A stretch of DNA of 64,000 nt. Origin: Rossellomorea marisflavi. GTDB taxonomy: Bacteria; Bacillota; Bacilli; Bacillales; Bacillaceae_B. The notes under the pieces are model-generated. The model was given only the letters and a program-made list of their open reading frames with translations, did no database searches and had not been told where the DNA came from. A program made the position numbers and the translations under genes. Shown here one piece after another: positions 1 through 8,539 of the stretch (the first letter of the stretch is position 1; each line of letters opens with the position of its first letter). The DNA is taken from NCBI RefSeq assembly GCF_009806575.1, contig NZ_CP047095.1, positions 2,360,001-2,424,000 on the forward strand. The letters are read 5' to 3'.

Positions 1-815
1 TTGGACTGGATGTCCTTTGTCAGATCCTCAAGCTGCTGCTGCACATTATCAAAATCGATATCAAGGGAACGCATCTTTTCAAACAGATCAATGAGAAGCT
101 GGCGATCCTCAGGTGATAACTCGATTTTCAATGTTTTCAGCTTTTCCTCGACAATCTGCTCCACTTCTTCTTTTGTCGCAGGGTTCTGTTCCGCGATTTC
201 TTTTTTGATTTCGGTCAGGAGCTGGCTGATTTCTTCTTTATCCACACCAGAATCCTTTGCGATTTCAGTTGCGACATTCAGTTCTTCGTTGGCTACTTCC
301 ATACGGACGGTGTCGAGCTCTTCCCCGCTCTCATCGTAGGCCTTATAAATACCTACCAGGGCAGAATGACCACTTACTTTCACTGGAGATGCGACTTCCA
401 CGACAGCATTCTCTACCCCGGCGGTTAACAGGGCATTGGCATACATCGTATCCGTCACCTCGGTGATGTTGGATGGGGTTACAATTTCCACATTCAGGCC
501 TTCACCTTTTTCAACTCGGGTGATCTTTGCAGAAGAAAACATACGGGCATTGCGGTTCTCCCCTTCGATGTACTTGACAAGATCGTCTCCATTGGCGACG
601 AACTCTTCCACATCTGTGTCAGCATCGATTCCCAATTCGCGCTGAACCTCTTTCTTCTGATCGGCTGTCAGTGTTTCCCCGTACACAACGATCGGCACAC
701 CGAATTTCTCGTTTATACTATCTTTGTCTTTGGAATTATCGGAAGCAAATGCACTCGTCTGAACCGTTGTCATCATCAGGGCAGCTGTTACAAACATTAT
801 GAATCTCTTTTTCAT
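1..815 (-). CDS. DUF1002 family exported protein (3' end outside window)
   Basis: About 271 residues are visible and the C-terminus runs off the left edge. The protein starts MKKRFIMFVTAALMMTT, a typical signal peptide ending near ASAFAS-type residues (TSAFAS), so it is secreted or wall-associated. The body carries the DUF1002 hallmarks: a VYGETLTADQKKEV segment near residues 40-53, then a long part rich in Glu/Lys helices (EEVEQIVEEKLKTLKIEL). B. subtilis YpuA belongs to this family and its function is not established. The ATG at 813-815 is preceded by AGAGGAG at good spacing, which fixes the start. It stands alone, divergent from nothing immediate; the next gene, on the same strand, ends about 150 bases upstream. 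Family assignment rests on remembered sequence similarity; function unknown. Confidence 0.8.
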   Translation of the reverse strand, partial: MKKRFIMFVTAALMMTTVQTSAFASDNSKDKDSINEKFGVPIVVYGETLTADQKKEVQRELGIDADTDVEEFVANGDDLVKYIEGENRNARMFSSAKITRVEKGEGLNVEIVTPSNITEVTDTMYANALLTAGVENAVVEVASPVKVSGHSALVGIYKAYDESGEELDTVRMEVANEELNVATEIAKDSGVDKEEISQLLTEIKKEIAEQNPATKEEVEQIVEEKLKTLKIELSPEDRQLLIDLFEKMRSLDIDFDNVQQQLEDLTKDIQS

Positions 816-962
816 ACTCATTCTCCTCTTATCATTTCGCTCCGTCACTTCATGCTTCCCCCTTCTGCATGGGTGACTCTTACTATAAGACGTGTTCCCC
901 CTCGATGAGGTTACAGGAACTTTCAACATTATAGCATATCTGCTCCGGGAGAATGGTGGCAA

Positions 963-2204
963 TCAGATTAAATAAAACCCGCTTTGACGCTTCGCCATAT
1001 ATTCTGCCTTCCCTCCGATGACGGCAACGGGTTCCTCTAGGTAGATCGGCACCTCCTGCCCCCACTCTGGGATATAGTCCCTGCAGTTGAATTCCAGTGC
1101 ATACAGCGTCTGGTCGGTGACAGGGAGCTCTCCTTTGATTGGAACAGGTCCTTGGAGATCGTACAATCCAATCAATGCACCGACTTCGTGGCAGTGGACC
1201 CCGACTGGGTGGGTGTAGATCATCCCCTTCAGTTCCTCTTCAGCCATCCTTGCTGTGGATCTGAGGAAGACGTCATTACCTGATACCCCGGGTTTTAATT
1301 CATCCATGATGATGTCTTCCATTCTCAGGGCCTTTTTGAATGCAGTGATCAGTCCCTGCGGCGGCTTTTCTTCCCCTGGCGATAAAACATACGCCAGCTG
1401 CTGCGTATCGGTGGCAATACCGAGATACTCGATCCCGAAGTCGAGGTGGACGATATCCCCAGGCCTGATGATTTCACCTTCGATCCGGTCCATGGCAGCT
1501 CCCTTCCGCTGTAGATCCACCGTTGGGTAAAAGGATGTCTTCAATCCGAGATCCAGCACCTTCTGACGGATCCATTCCACTACATCATCAGTCGTTGTGA
1601 TGCCAGGATGGATGACATTCCTCGAAAGGGCGGTTGCGGCGATTTCCCTCGCAGCTTCCGCTATGAAAGGATACGCAGTCAGTTCCTTCCGGGTCCGCAA
1701 TGAAAACCATTCGACCAACAGAGGCTCAGCAGAGATGAATCGATCGGTGTAACGAGGGACCAGCTCTGTCAATTTGGAGTAGATGGAATGAGTAAGGCCA
1801 TCACATGCTGCAAATACATTGGAAGTATTAAGCGCAATGGTTTTCGGGTCCTTCTCCTTGATCATCCTGACCAGGCACTCCCACTGATCTTCGGTTGCAG
1901 GATTCCACACCCGCTCATAAAAAGGCTCAAAATCAGGATTGGTATGAATGACTGAACGTTTCAGAATTCCGCCCTCCATGGTGAAGACCAGGATCGTCAA
2001 CCTCCGGGAGCTATCGACGGCAGAGGGATATAGCGTAGCAAGGGACGGATCTTCATGGTACTCCCTCCCAATTGTGACCCACATCCCGACACCATGTTTT
2101 TTCATCAACATGGGAAGCAACGTATTCAAACGGTGGAAAAGCCATCTATTCATGATCTCTTCCCTCTTCTTCAGCGGGAGTATATGTGAAGCCATTTCTT
2201 TCAT
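963..2204 (-). CDS. M24 family metallopeptidase (Xaa-Pro dipeptidase-like)
   Basis: The 413-residue protein has the creatinase/aminopeptidase P fold of family M24, whose members remove N-terminal residues in front of proline or act on related dipeptides using two metal ions. Residues 1-165 form the substrate-recognition N-domain. The catalytic C-domain shows probable metal ligands: Asp255 in HLDFG, Asp266 in ATDTQQ, His337/His339 in VGVHCHE, Glu371 in ALEFN and Glu384 or Glu390 near the end. Length fits the family. The ATG is preceded by AAAGGGGCG. It is divergent from the NprR-like regulator at 2458, with about 250 bases between them. The exact substrate cannot be read from sequence. There is no signal peptide, so it is cytoplasmic. 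Confidence 0.85.
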   Translation of the reverse strand: MKEMASHILPLKKREEIMNRWLFHRLNTLLPMLMKKHGVGMWVTIGREYHEDPSLATLYPSAVDSSRRLTILVFTMEGGILKRSVIHTNPDFEPFYERVWNPATEDQWECLVRMIKEKDPKTIALNTSNVFAACDGLTHSIYSKLTELVPRYTDRFISAEPLLVEWFSLRTRKELTAYPFIAEAAREIAATALSRNVIHPGITTTDDVVEWIRQKVLDLGLKTSFYPTVDLQRKGAAMDRIEGEIIRPGDIVHLDFGIEYLGIATDTQQLAYVLSPGEEKPPQGLITAFKKALRMEDIIMDELKPGVSGNDVFLRSTARMAEEELKGMIYTHPVGVHCHEVGALIGLYDLQGPVPIKGELPVTDQTLYALEFNCRDYIPEWGQEVPIYLEEPVAVIGGKAEYMAKRQSGFYLI

Positions 2205-2457
2205 TTATATCGCCCCTTTAACGTGTGTTTAAGTCTACATCGCATAGGATTCTACACATTTCGCCAAATTCCTCCTTTATGACGTTCCAATCTCCCATAT
2301 ATCAAAGCGTCAATACTAATCTGCCTTCGGTGGCGGATCGAAATACCCAAAAAAAAATATAATTATAGGAATATTCAAAACGTTTGTTCTCTATTTATGA
2401 TACCATTCTAGTACATCATCAGAACCTGCATCATTGCGGGAAAGAGGAGCTGATCAT

Positions 2458-3714
2458 ATGACCATCGGTTCTAAAATCCGCTTTCACCGACAGAAGCGTC
2501 AACTGACCCAAGAGGAACTATCTAAGGGGATTTTATCCGTTTCCTATCTTTCGAAAATCGAGAACAACTCCATTTCCCCTTCACAGGAAATCATCGAACT
2601 CCTTTGTGAACGACTGGGGATTTCCAATCTGATGGATGACCATCGCAGCGTCCTGAAAAAACTGGAGAAATGGAATCGCCTGCTCTTATGGAATTCATTG
2701 GAGGAAGCAGACGAAATGGAGACGTCCATCAAATTACGTTTGGATAAGGTAGACGAACTCACACCCCATCTCTACTATCAGATCCTTTGTTTCCGATCCG
2801 AGCTGATTCATCTCGACCTTAAAGCAGCGCGTGTCCGATTGAATGAAATTCATAAAAGCTATCCGGACATGACGGATCTATTGAAATTCTACTTCCATAA
2901 GTATCGGGGAAACTACTATTATCTAATGAATGAATACACTAAGGCGGAGAATGAGCTGAAAGAAGCCGAGACCTTTTATGTGACGGGAAACGTCGTGAAC
3001 GAAGAAGAACGGGCAGATTTATATTACCTGTCAAGCCTTGTCAAGACCCGTTTGAATCATTTTCGGCTCGCACTATATTATGGAGAAAAAGCGTTGAACA
3101 TCTTTCAAAGCGTCTACTTCCAGAAACGATGTGCAGAGGTCCATCTGCTTCTCGGCATCTGCTACAGAAGGATCGGATCTTTGGATGAAGCCAATAAACA
3201 TTATGAATGGGCGGGGTATATTTCTGAAACCATCCACTATACCCTGCTCCGCTCGAAGGTGGAACAAAATCTTGGCTATATGAAGTCCCTATCCGGTGAA
3301 AGCCATGAGGCCATCCGTCACTTTTTGAGGAGCATCGACCTGAAAGTAGCGGATACGGAAGGTCAGCTTTATTCCATCCTCTCCCTTGTTAAGGAATATC
3401 ATAAATTGAATCATCGTCGGGAGATGACCGAATGGCTGGATCGTGGTCTGACCCTCTGCAGCCCGGAAAATCACCCTGCGAAATACTACGAGCTATGCTA
3501 TTACCGGTATGCGTCGGAAGAGTTCAAGGACGGGTTCGAACCATTTATGAAGGACCAAGCCCTCCCATTTTTCTATCGTCACGATATGAAGATCTTATAT
3601 GCGACGTATTCTACACTCCTTGGCCAATATTACCAAGGGATGAGAAAATACAAAAATGCCGCCTTTTATTTCAAAGAAGCCAATGACATCTATGAACAGA
3701 TGGTATCTTTTTAG
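2458..3714 (+). CDS. NprR-like HTH/TPR transcriptional regulator (RRNPPA family)
   Basis: The 418-residue protein starts with a Xre-type helix-turn-helix (residues about 3-57: KIRFHRQKRQLTQEELSKG then VSYLSKIENNSISPS) and continues as all-helical TPR-like repeats to the C-terminus, for example YGEKALNIFQSV, HLLLGICYRRIGSLDEANKHYEWA and KYKNAAFYFKEANDIYEQM. This architecture and length match NprR (about 423 aa) rather than PlcR (about 285 aa). RRNPPA regulators bind re-imported short peptides in the TPR domain and so act as quorum sensors. ATG 2458 is chosen over an upstream TTG because GAGGAG sits 6-7 bases before it. Its stop codon TAG is part of the ribosome-binding site TAGGAGGTG of the next gene, a 38-codon exported peptide, exactly the arrangement of receptor and signal peptide in this family. 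Target genes are unknown; the NprR link is inference from architecture. Confidence 0.85.
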   Translation: MTIGSKIRFHRQKRQLTQEELSKGILSVSYLSKIENNSISPSQEIIELLCERLGISNLMDDHRSVLKKLEKWNRLLLWNSLEEADEMETSIKLRLDKVDELTPHLYYQILCFRSELIHLDLKAARVRLNEIHKSYPDMTDLLKFYFHKYRGNYYYLMNEYTKAENELKEAETFYVTGNVVNEEERADLYYLSSLVKTRLNHFRLALYYGEKALNIFQSVYFQKRCAEVHLLLGICYRRIGSLDEANKHYEWAGYISETIHYTLLRSKVEQNLGYMKSLSGESHEAIRHFLRSIDLKVADTEGQLYSILSLVKEYHKLNHRREMTEWLDRGLTLCSPENHPAKYYELCYYRYASEEFKDGFEPFMKDQALPFFYRHDMKILYATYSTLLGQYYQGMRKYKNAAFYFKEANDIYEQMVSF

Positions 3715-3725
3715 GAGGTGAGAAT

Positions 3726-3842
3726 ATGAAAAAAGTGACATCCACCATCATCGCGATCTGTCTGACATCCATGGCTTTGACTGCCGTGGTCATCAACCAG
3801 GTGAACGAAGAGGAATTCCCACCATTCAGTGTCAAACAATAA
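3726..3842 (+). CDS. Putative NprX/Phr-like exported signalling peptide precursor
   Basis: This 38-residue ORF begins 11 bases after the regulator stop, with a perfect AGGAGGTG ribosome-binding site overlapping that stop. The peptide reads MKKVTSTIIAICLTSMALTA followed by VVINQVNEEEFPPFSVKQ: a basic start, a hydrophobic export segment (residues about 7-23) and a short polar tail containing acidic residues and FPPFSVKQ. Precursors of Phr, NprX and PapR have this design; a peptide of 5-8 residues is cut from the tail outside the cell and re-imported by the Opp permease to bind the cognate TPR regulator. Position, size and layout support pheromone function. The mature sequence cannot be proven; the last 7-10 residues are the candidates. 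It is followed by a hairpin terminator, so regulator and peptide form one transcription unit. Confidence 0.7.
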   Translation: MKKVTSTIIAICLTSMALTAVVINQVNEEEFPPFSVKQ

Positions 3843-3854
3843 AAGAACATGAAG

Positions 3855-3893
3855 TCCGTACCGGTCGATGCCGGTGCGGATTTTCATTTTTGG
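3855..3893 (+). terminator. Rho-independent terminator after regulator-peptide unit
   Basis: The arms TCCGTACCGG and CCGGTGCGGA pair (one G-T pair) around a six-base loop and are followed by TTTTCATTTTT. It ends the regulator/peptide transcription unit and separates it from the aminopeptidase gene. Confidence 0.7.
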
Positions 3894-3952
3894 TGAAATT
3901 TTCTGAAGAAAAAGATATAGTAAGAAGGAAACATACATAAGGGGGAATCAAC

Positions 3953-5188
3953 GTGATTCAAGAATTTCAACAAAAGCTGGAAAACTATGCAGAGCTGCTC
4001 ATCAAAGTGGGACTTAACCTGCAGAAAGGCCAACACCTGAGCATACAAGCACCGCTGTCCACCGCTTCTTTCGTGAAGATTGTCGCACGGAAAGCCTACG
4101 AAGCAGGAGCCGCCATCGTCCTTCCCGAGTTTTATGATGAAGAATTCAAAAAAATCCGTATTGAACATTCCAACGAGGAATTTCTTGAAGTATATCCAGA
4201 ATGGAAAGCAAAAGGGATGATCGAGTTTGCTGAACAAAACGGGGCACTCCTCAACCTGATTGCACCGAACCCTTCGATCTTAAAAAACAGTGACCCGGCC
4301 AAGGTGGCAGCATTGAATAAAGCGGCGGCCATCGCCACAAAGGATTTCTCGGCTTACATAGGAGGAGGAAAAATCAACTGGCTCATCGCGGCCCATCCGT
4401 CCGATGAATGGGCAGAAAGTGTTTTCCCAGAGCTCGACAAAGAAAAGGCACTCGATGAATTGTGGAAGAATATCTTCTACACGACGCGGGCCGATCAGGA
4501 TGACACCGTCGGCCTTTGGAAGGATCATATCGCCTCTCTGAATACACATGCCGACCGCTTGAACAGTCAAGACCTCAGACTCCTCCATTACAAGGGACCC
4601 GGAACGGATCTGACAATCGAACTCCATCCTGAAACCCAGTGGCTCAGCGCAGAGTTCACAAGCGACACAGGAACCAAGTTTGTGCCGAACCTTCCGACTG
4701 AAGAAGTCTTTACCATTCCAGTGAAGGACGGCGTCAATGGCATCGTCTCGAGTACAAAGCCCTTGAACTACGGTGGAACGATCATCAAAGACTTCTCCCT
4801 TACGTTCAAGGATGGAAAAGTGGTGGACTTCTCAGCTGAAGAAGGGTATGAGACGCTGAAGAACCTCCTTGACCTGGATGAAGGGGCCAGACACCTCGGA
4901 GAAGTCGCCTTGGTTCCGCATGACTCCCCGATTTCGAATACGAATGTGGTTTTCAATAATACTCTCTTTGATGAAAATGCTTCCTGTCATCTTGCACTCG
5001 GCAGGGCCCTTCAGGTATGCGTGAAAGACGGGAACGGCCGCTCGCAAGATGAGCTCGCGGACATCGGCTTCAATCAGAGCGGCACACACGTCGACTTTAT
5101 GATCGGTTCAGGCGAACTGTCCATTGAAGGCACCAAGGCTGACGGCACCAAAGTCAGCATTTTCGAAAAAGGGGATTGGGCAGAATAA
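3953..5188 (+). CDS. ampS: Aminopeptidase, M29 family (AmpS/PepS-like)
   Basis: The 411-residue protein matches the M29 (thermophilic aminopeptidase) family throughout. It starts with the family's usual LENYAELLIKVGLNLQKGQ segment, and in the C-terminal half carries metal-site neighbourhoods such as WLSAEFTSDTGTKFVPNLPTEEVFT (Glu/Asp/Glu), a FNNTLFDENASCHLALG segment and the terminal NQSGTHVDFMIGSGELSI. These enzymes are cytoplasmic metal-dependent exopeptidases that release N-terminal amino acids. The start is GTG at 3953 with AGGGGGAAT upstream. Length is normal. It is monocistronic between two terminators. Gene symbol follows the B. subtilis name. Confidence 0.92.
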   Translation: MIQEFQQKLENYAELLIKVGLNLQKGQHLSIQAPLSTASFVKIVARKAYEAGAAIVLPEFYDEEFKKIRIEHSNEEFLEVYPEWKAKGMIEFAEQNGALLNLIAPNPSILKNSDPAKVAALNKAAAIATKDFSAYIGGGKINWLIAAHPSDEWAESVFPELDKEKALDELWKNIFYTTRADQDDTVGLWKDHIASLNTHADRLNSQDLRLLHYKGPGTDLTIELHPETQWLSAEFTSDTGTKFVPNLPTEEVFTIPVKDGVNGIVSSTKPLNYGGTIIKDFSLTFKDGKVVDFSAEEGYETLKNLLDLDEGARHLGEVALVPHDSPISNTNVVFNNTLFDENASCHLALGRALQVCVKDGNGRSQDELADIGFNQSGTHVDFMIGSGELSIEGTKADGTKVSIFEKGDWAE

Positions 5189-5219
5189 GTTCTGTCTACC
5201 ACCGATGACACAACAAATA

Positions 5220-5250
5220 CAAAAGACCCGCCTGGATGCGGGTCTTTTCA
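5220..5250 (+). terminator. Rho-independent terminator of ampS
   Basis: AAAGACCCGC, loop CTGGAT, then GCGGGTCTTTT: a perfect GC-rich stem followed by T residues. The A-run on the left could also make it work for the opposite strand gene ending at 5287. Confidence 0.85.
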
Positions 5251-5286
5251 TGTCATTATGTACACTTGCACTTGTAATCCTCCATC

Positions 5287-5967
5287 TCATTCACCGGCAA
5301 ATGGATTGATCACCTTCCACCCACTCCCCTCGAATAAGGATTTCCGCATCCATACCTGGTCTCCTCCAACCAGAAGCAGCAGTCGGTCCCCATCACCGCA
5401 CACATCGACCACATTCTTGAAGATCATCAGTTCCCTTTCAACCCACTTTCGTAAGAAATCAAAGCCGATCTGGTTTTCACCCTCAGACACCACGATGAAT
5501 GATAAGTACATGTTCTCAATTTCCTTGACGATCTTTGGATCATTCAGATCTTTGTAGGATGTCATCAACGGAATATCCGGACTGATTTCCGGGGAGTGTT
5601 CTCCTATATTCTGCATGTTATGGACAATATCCGGATAGGTACGTTGAATGGTCGTGTTGAGTGTCAGCATATCTTCTTCCGTGATCCCGCCTCCCCAGTT
5701 CACCGCATAGACTTTATCATGTCCGACATGCCTTGCCAGCCTGAAACCGATCTGCTGAATTTCATCCGGGGAATAACCCCCATGACGATCTGAATATTGC
5801 TCATTCAGTTCCTGGTCCTTTGAGGCTTCCCATTCCAACGCAATTTTTGTCGGTTTGAAACGAGCCAAGTGTTTTACCAGTTCGTTGATTTCCGTTTCTT
5901 TATGAGCGATTGTTTCCGTATCTTGTTCAAAATGGAATGTCCCCACAAGGACGATTTCTTTTTTCAC
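5287..5967 (-). CDS. DUF5694 domain protein
   Basis: The 226-residue protein begins MKKEIVLVGTFHFEQ when read from a GTG codon at 5965-5967 with GGGGGAG seven bases upstream; the in-frame ATG ten codons earlier has no ribosome-binding site. The motif VGTFHFEQD and the following LVKHLARFKPTKIALEWE resemble the DUF5694 group, which is related to TraB/PrgY-like folds and has no firmly known activity. Further conserved-looking parts are DEIQQIGFRLARHVGH and the end GDGDRLLLLVGGDQVWM. No signal peptide or membrane segment is visible. It is convergent with ampS and shares the intergenic terminator. Confidence 0.75.
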   Translation of the reverse strand: MKKEIVLVGTFHFEQDTETIAHKETEINELVKHLARFKPTKIALEWEASKDQELNEQYSDRHGGYSPDEIQQIGFRLARHVGHDKVYAVNWGGGITEEDMLTLNTTIQRTYPDIVHNMQNIGEHSPEISPDIPLMTSYKDLNDPKIVKEIENMYLSFIVVSEGENQIGFDFLRKWVERELMIFKNVVDVCGDGDRLLLLVGGDQVWMRKSLFEGSGWKVINPFAGE

Positions 5968-6183
5968 TGCTACTCCCCCTTCTTCATATGCCCCCACTAT
6001 TCAAGGCGACTCTAATTAAATTTTTCTCTCTCCATTCCAAACAGGAAAACGGATTCATGCCAATACTCCTCTATATTACCAATAATTACATACAATATGA
6101 CAAATTAATTTCTTTTATAACATATTCAAGACTTCTCATATGGCTTACAATAAGGATATACCTTTTTAAGGGAGAGAAATGAT

Positions 6184-7020
6184 ATGTCTTTTAAATCCAA
6201 GCGGGTCTACATATGGAGTATTGCCCTCTGTTTTGTTTTCCTTATCGCATATATCCTTTTTGAATCACAGGACGTTGAGTCCAGCGAGCAGCCTCTCACG
6301 GCCGAGCAACAATATCCCACAGTGTTTGTCCATGGATATAAAGGCACATATAATTCGTTTAAAACCATGCTTGAACGCTTCCAGGACGATCATGGATGGG
6401 GACAGAAAGTGCTTGAGATCTATGTGAGGCAGGACGGCAGCGTTGAACACGACGGAGATATCCCCAGTGACCCAAGTTCCACACCATTCGTTCAGGTCAT
6501 CTTCGAAGATAACCGTGCCTCTTTGGAAAAGCAGGCCATTTGGCTTGAGAATGCCATGAAGTTCCTGCATCACGAATACGGTGTGGAGAACATCAACATC
6601 GTGAGTCATTCAATGGGGGGACTCGCTTCCACCGTATATCTTGAACAGACGAGCGAAAACCCCTTTGTTCCTAAGACAGAAAGGTTCATTACGATTGCCA
6701 CTCCATTTCAGGGGGTTACAAAATCTTCTTATGACCAAATCAACACCGGTGCGGCTGTGATCGATCTTAAACCGGAATCAGGTGCCCTGCAAAAAATGTA
6801 CCAGGATGCGCACCAGCTTCCTGAGGGGCTAAAGATGCTGTCCATCGGGGGAAGTGGGGACGGAGTCGTCAACACCCAAAGTGCCACGTTCAGTAAAGAA
6901 ATCTTTGCAAATCAAGATGTTCAAACGACCATCGTGTACGATAACCGCATCACCCACAGCGGCATGCATGAAACGTTGAAAGTCGATAAACTCGTCGGGG
7001 AATTCCTTTGGGATCAGTGA
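6184..7020 (+). CDS. Alpha/beta hydrolase, DUF915 family
   Basis: 278 residues. Residues about 8-25 form one hydrophobic segment (SIALCFVFLIAYILF), a signal anchor or uncleaved signal. The enzyme core starts with TVFVHGYKGTYNSFKTML, where the HG is the oxyanion region, and has the lipase-type nucleophile elbow SHSMGGLAS near residue 142. The last His is probably in THSGMHETL, and an Asp lies in GSGDGVVN. DUF915 members (for example Staphylococcus and Lactobacillus cell-surface hydrolases) are serine esterases of uncertain substrate. GGGAGAG precedes the ATG. It is followed by its own terminator. Confidence 0.88.
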   Translation: MSFKSKRVYIWSIALCFVFLIAYILFESQDVESSEQPLTAEQQYPTVFVHGYKGTYNSFKTMLERFQDDHGWGQKVLEIYVRQDGSVEHDGDIPSDPSSTPFVQVIFEDNRASLEKQAIWLENAMKFLHHEYGVENINIVSHSMGGLASTVYLEQTSENPFVPKTERFITIATPFQGVTKSSYDQINTGAAVIDLKPESGALQKMYQDAHQLPEGLKMLSIGGSGDGVVNTQSATFSKEIFANQDVQTTIVYDNRITHSGMHETLKVDKLVGEFLWDQ

Positions 7021-7051
7021 CATCCATCCATCGATGGATGTCTTTTTTTAT
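7019..7051 (+). terminator. Rho-independent terminator of DUF915 gene
   Basis: ACATCCATC / GATGGATGT stem followed by CTTTTTTTA, starting at the stop codon of the hydrolase gene. Confidence 0.85.
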
Positions 7052-7073
7052 TCTCCTTCCCCTTCCCAATCCC

Positions 7074-7102
7074 TTGCACCACAAGAGATTAACCTCTATA
7101 CT
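7074..7102 (+). promoter_or_regulatory. SigA-type promoter of rlmI-like gene
   Basis: TTGCAC (-35) and TATACT (-10) are separated by exactly 17 bases, ending 26 bases before the first possible ATG of the methyltransferase gene. Confidence 0.6.
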
Positions 7103-7128
7103 ACACATGACAGAAATCATAGATTAGG

Positions 7129-8334
7129 ATGAAGCATATGACGAACGAGATTACGATCCAGGCAAATCCCAAACATGTAAAATCATTCAAGAAGGGGTTC
7201 CCTCTTCTCCAAAAAGAACATCTCAATACCCGAATGAGTGATATAGAGGAAGGAACCATCATCAAATTGACGGACCATGCACATTCCTTCATAGCCCGAG
7301 GGTATTACGGGAAACAAAATAAAGGGCTGGGCTGGCTTTTGAGCTGGAAGGAAACCGAAGCGATCAATGAGGACTTCATCAAGAGGAAAATTGAGCTGGC
7401 AGTCAATCAGCGCCTTCACTTTTACTTTAACGAGGACACCACCGCGTTCCGTGTTTTCAATGGGGAAGGCGACGGCTTTGGAGGATTCACCATCGATCAT
7501 TTCAACGGATATTACTTGATTCAATGGTACTCCCTGGGAGCTTATTCATTCCGTGAAGAAGTCTACCGTGCCGTGAAAGACATCAAGGGATGGAAAGGGA
7601 CTTACGAGAAGAAACGCTTTGCCCATGATGGGCAATACGTGGAGGATGATGACTTTGTAGAAGGCGACAAAGCGACGTTTCCGCTGCTTGTCAAAGAAAA
7701 TGGCATCCAGTTCGCCGTTTATTTGAACGATGGGGCCATGGTAGGTGTCTTCCTTGATCAGCGGGAAGTCAGAAAGCGGATCATGGATGCTTATTCCGAA
7801 GGAAAAACCGTGCTGAATACGTTCTCTTACACTGGGGCCTTCTCTGTTGCAGCTTCTCTTGGAGGCGCTTCGGTCACCACGAGTGTCGACCTTGCCAACC
7901 GCAGCTTGAGTAAAACGATTGAGCAATTCAGCATCAACGGGATCGATTACGAAAGCCAGAACATCATCGTGGAAGATGTGTTCAACTTCTTTAAGTATGC
8001 AGTAAAGAAAGAACGGTCCTATGACCTGGTGATTCTTGATCCACCAAGCTTTGCACGCTCGAAAAAGCACACATTCAGTGCACAAAAAGACTACCCCTCC
8101 CTTTTGAAGGATGCCATTTCAATCACATCTGATGGGGGCGTCATAGTGGCTTCGACCAATTGCAGTACATTCGATATGAAGAGATTCCACGAGTTCATTG
8201 ATCGTGCATTCAGGGAAATGGGCGAAAAGTACACCATACTTGAGCAGTACTCCCTACCTGAAGACTTCAAAACAATGAGTCAGTACAAGCAGGGTGATTA
8301 TCTGAAAGTGGCATTCATCAAAAAAGGGAAATGA
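7129..8334 (+). CDS. Class I SAM-dependent rRNA methyltransferase (RlmI/YwbD-like)
   Basis: 401 residues with the layout of RlmI-type 23S rRNA (cytosine-5) methyltransferases. The N-terminal PUA-like part covers roughly residues 5-80. A middle region contains GDGFGGFTIDHFNGYYLIQWYS. The Rossmann domain has motif I in VLNTFSYTGAFSVAAS and the catalytic-loop motif VILDPPSFARSKK. RlmI methylates C1962 of E. coli 23S rRNA; the same target is likely but not proven here. Two ATGs nine bases apart (7129 and 7138) are possible; neither has a strong ribosome-binding site, but AGGATGA lies before the second. It is monocistronic, with a good promoter just upstream. Confidence 0.88.
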   Translation: MKHMTNEITIQANPKHVKSFKKGFPLLQKEHLNTRMSDIEEGTIIKLTDHAHSFIARGYYGKQNKGLGWLLSWKETEAINEDFIKRKIELAVNQRLHFYFNEDTTAFRVFNGEGDGFGGFTIDHFNGYYLIQWYSLGAYSFREEVYRAVKDIKGWKGTYEKKRFAHDGQYVEDDDFVEGDKATFPLLVKENGIQFAVYLNDGAMVGVFLDQREVRKRIMDAYSEGKTVLNTFSYTGAFSVAASLGGASVTTSVDLANRSLSKTIEQFSINGIDYESQNIIVEDVFNFFKYAVKKERSYDLVILDPPSFARSKKHTFSAQKDYPSLLKDAISITSDGGVIVASTNCSTFDMKRFHEFIDRAFREMGEKYTILEQYSLPEDFKTMSQYKQGDYLKVAFIKKGK

Positions 8335-8387
8335 CGGCCATTTGGCAACAGCTGAAAAGCATACCTTGATACGAATGTCGCCATTGT

Positions 8388-8424
8388 GAGGGACAGGGGC
8401 CTAATGATTTCCGCCCCTGTCCTA
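8388..8424. repeat. Perfect GC-rich inverted repeat without T-tract
   Basis: GGACAGGGGC and GCCCCTGTCC form a perfect 10-bp stem with a 12-base loop (CTAATGATTTCC). No T-run follows on either side, so it is not a standard terminator. It lies between the methyltransferase and phosphatase genes. Similar GGGACAGGGGC palindromes are, from memory, dispersed in some Bacillaceae genomes; only one copy was noticed here. Confidence 0.55.
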
Positions 8425-8539
8425 CCTGCCATGGCACAAGAATGCACAAGCCTAAAATACTGAATGTTCAGTTATTTCCCCGGAAAGCGCATGATATGAC
8501 ATGATTATGTTGAATAGTAGCGAAAATGGAGGGTTATTG

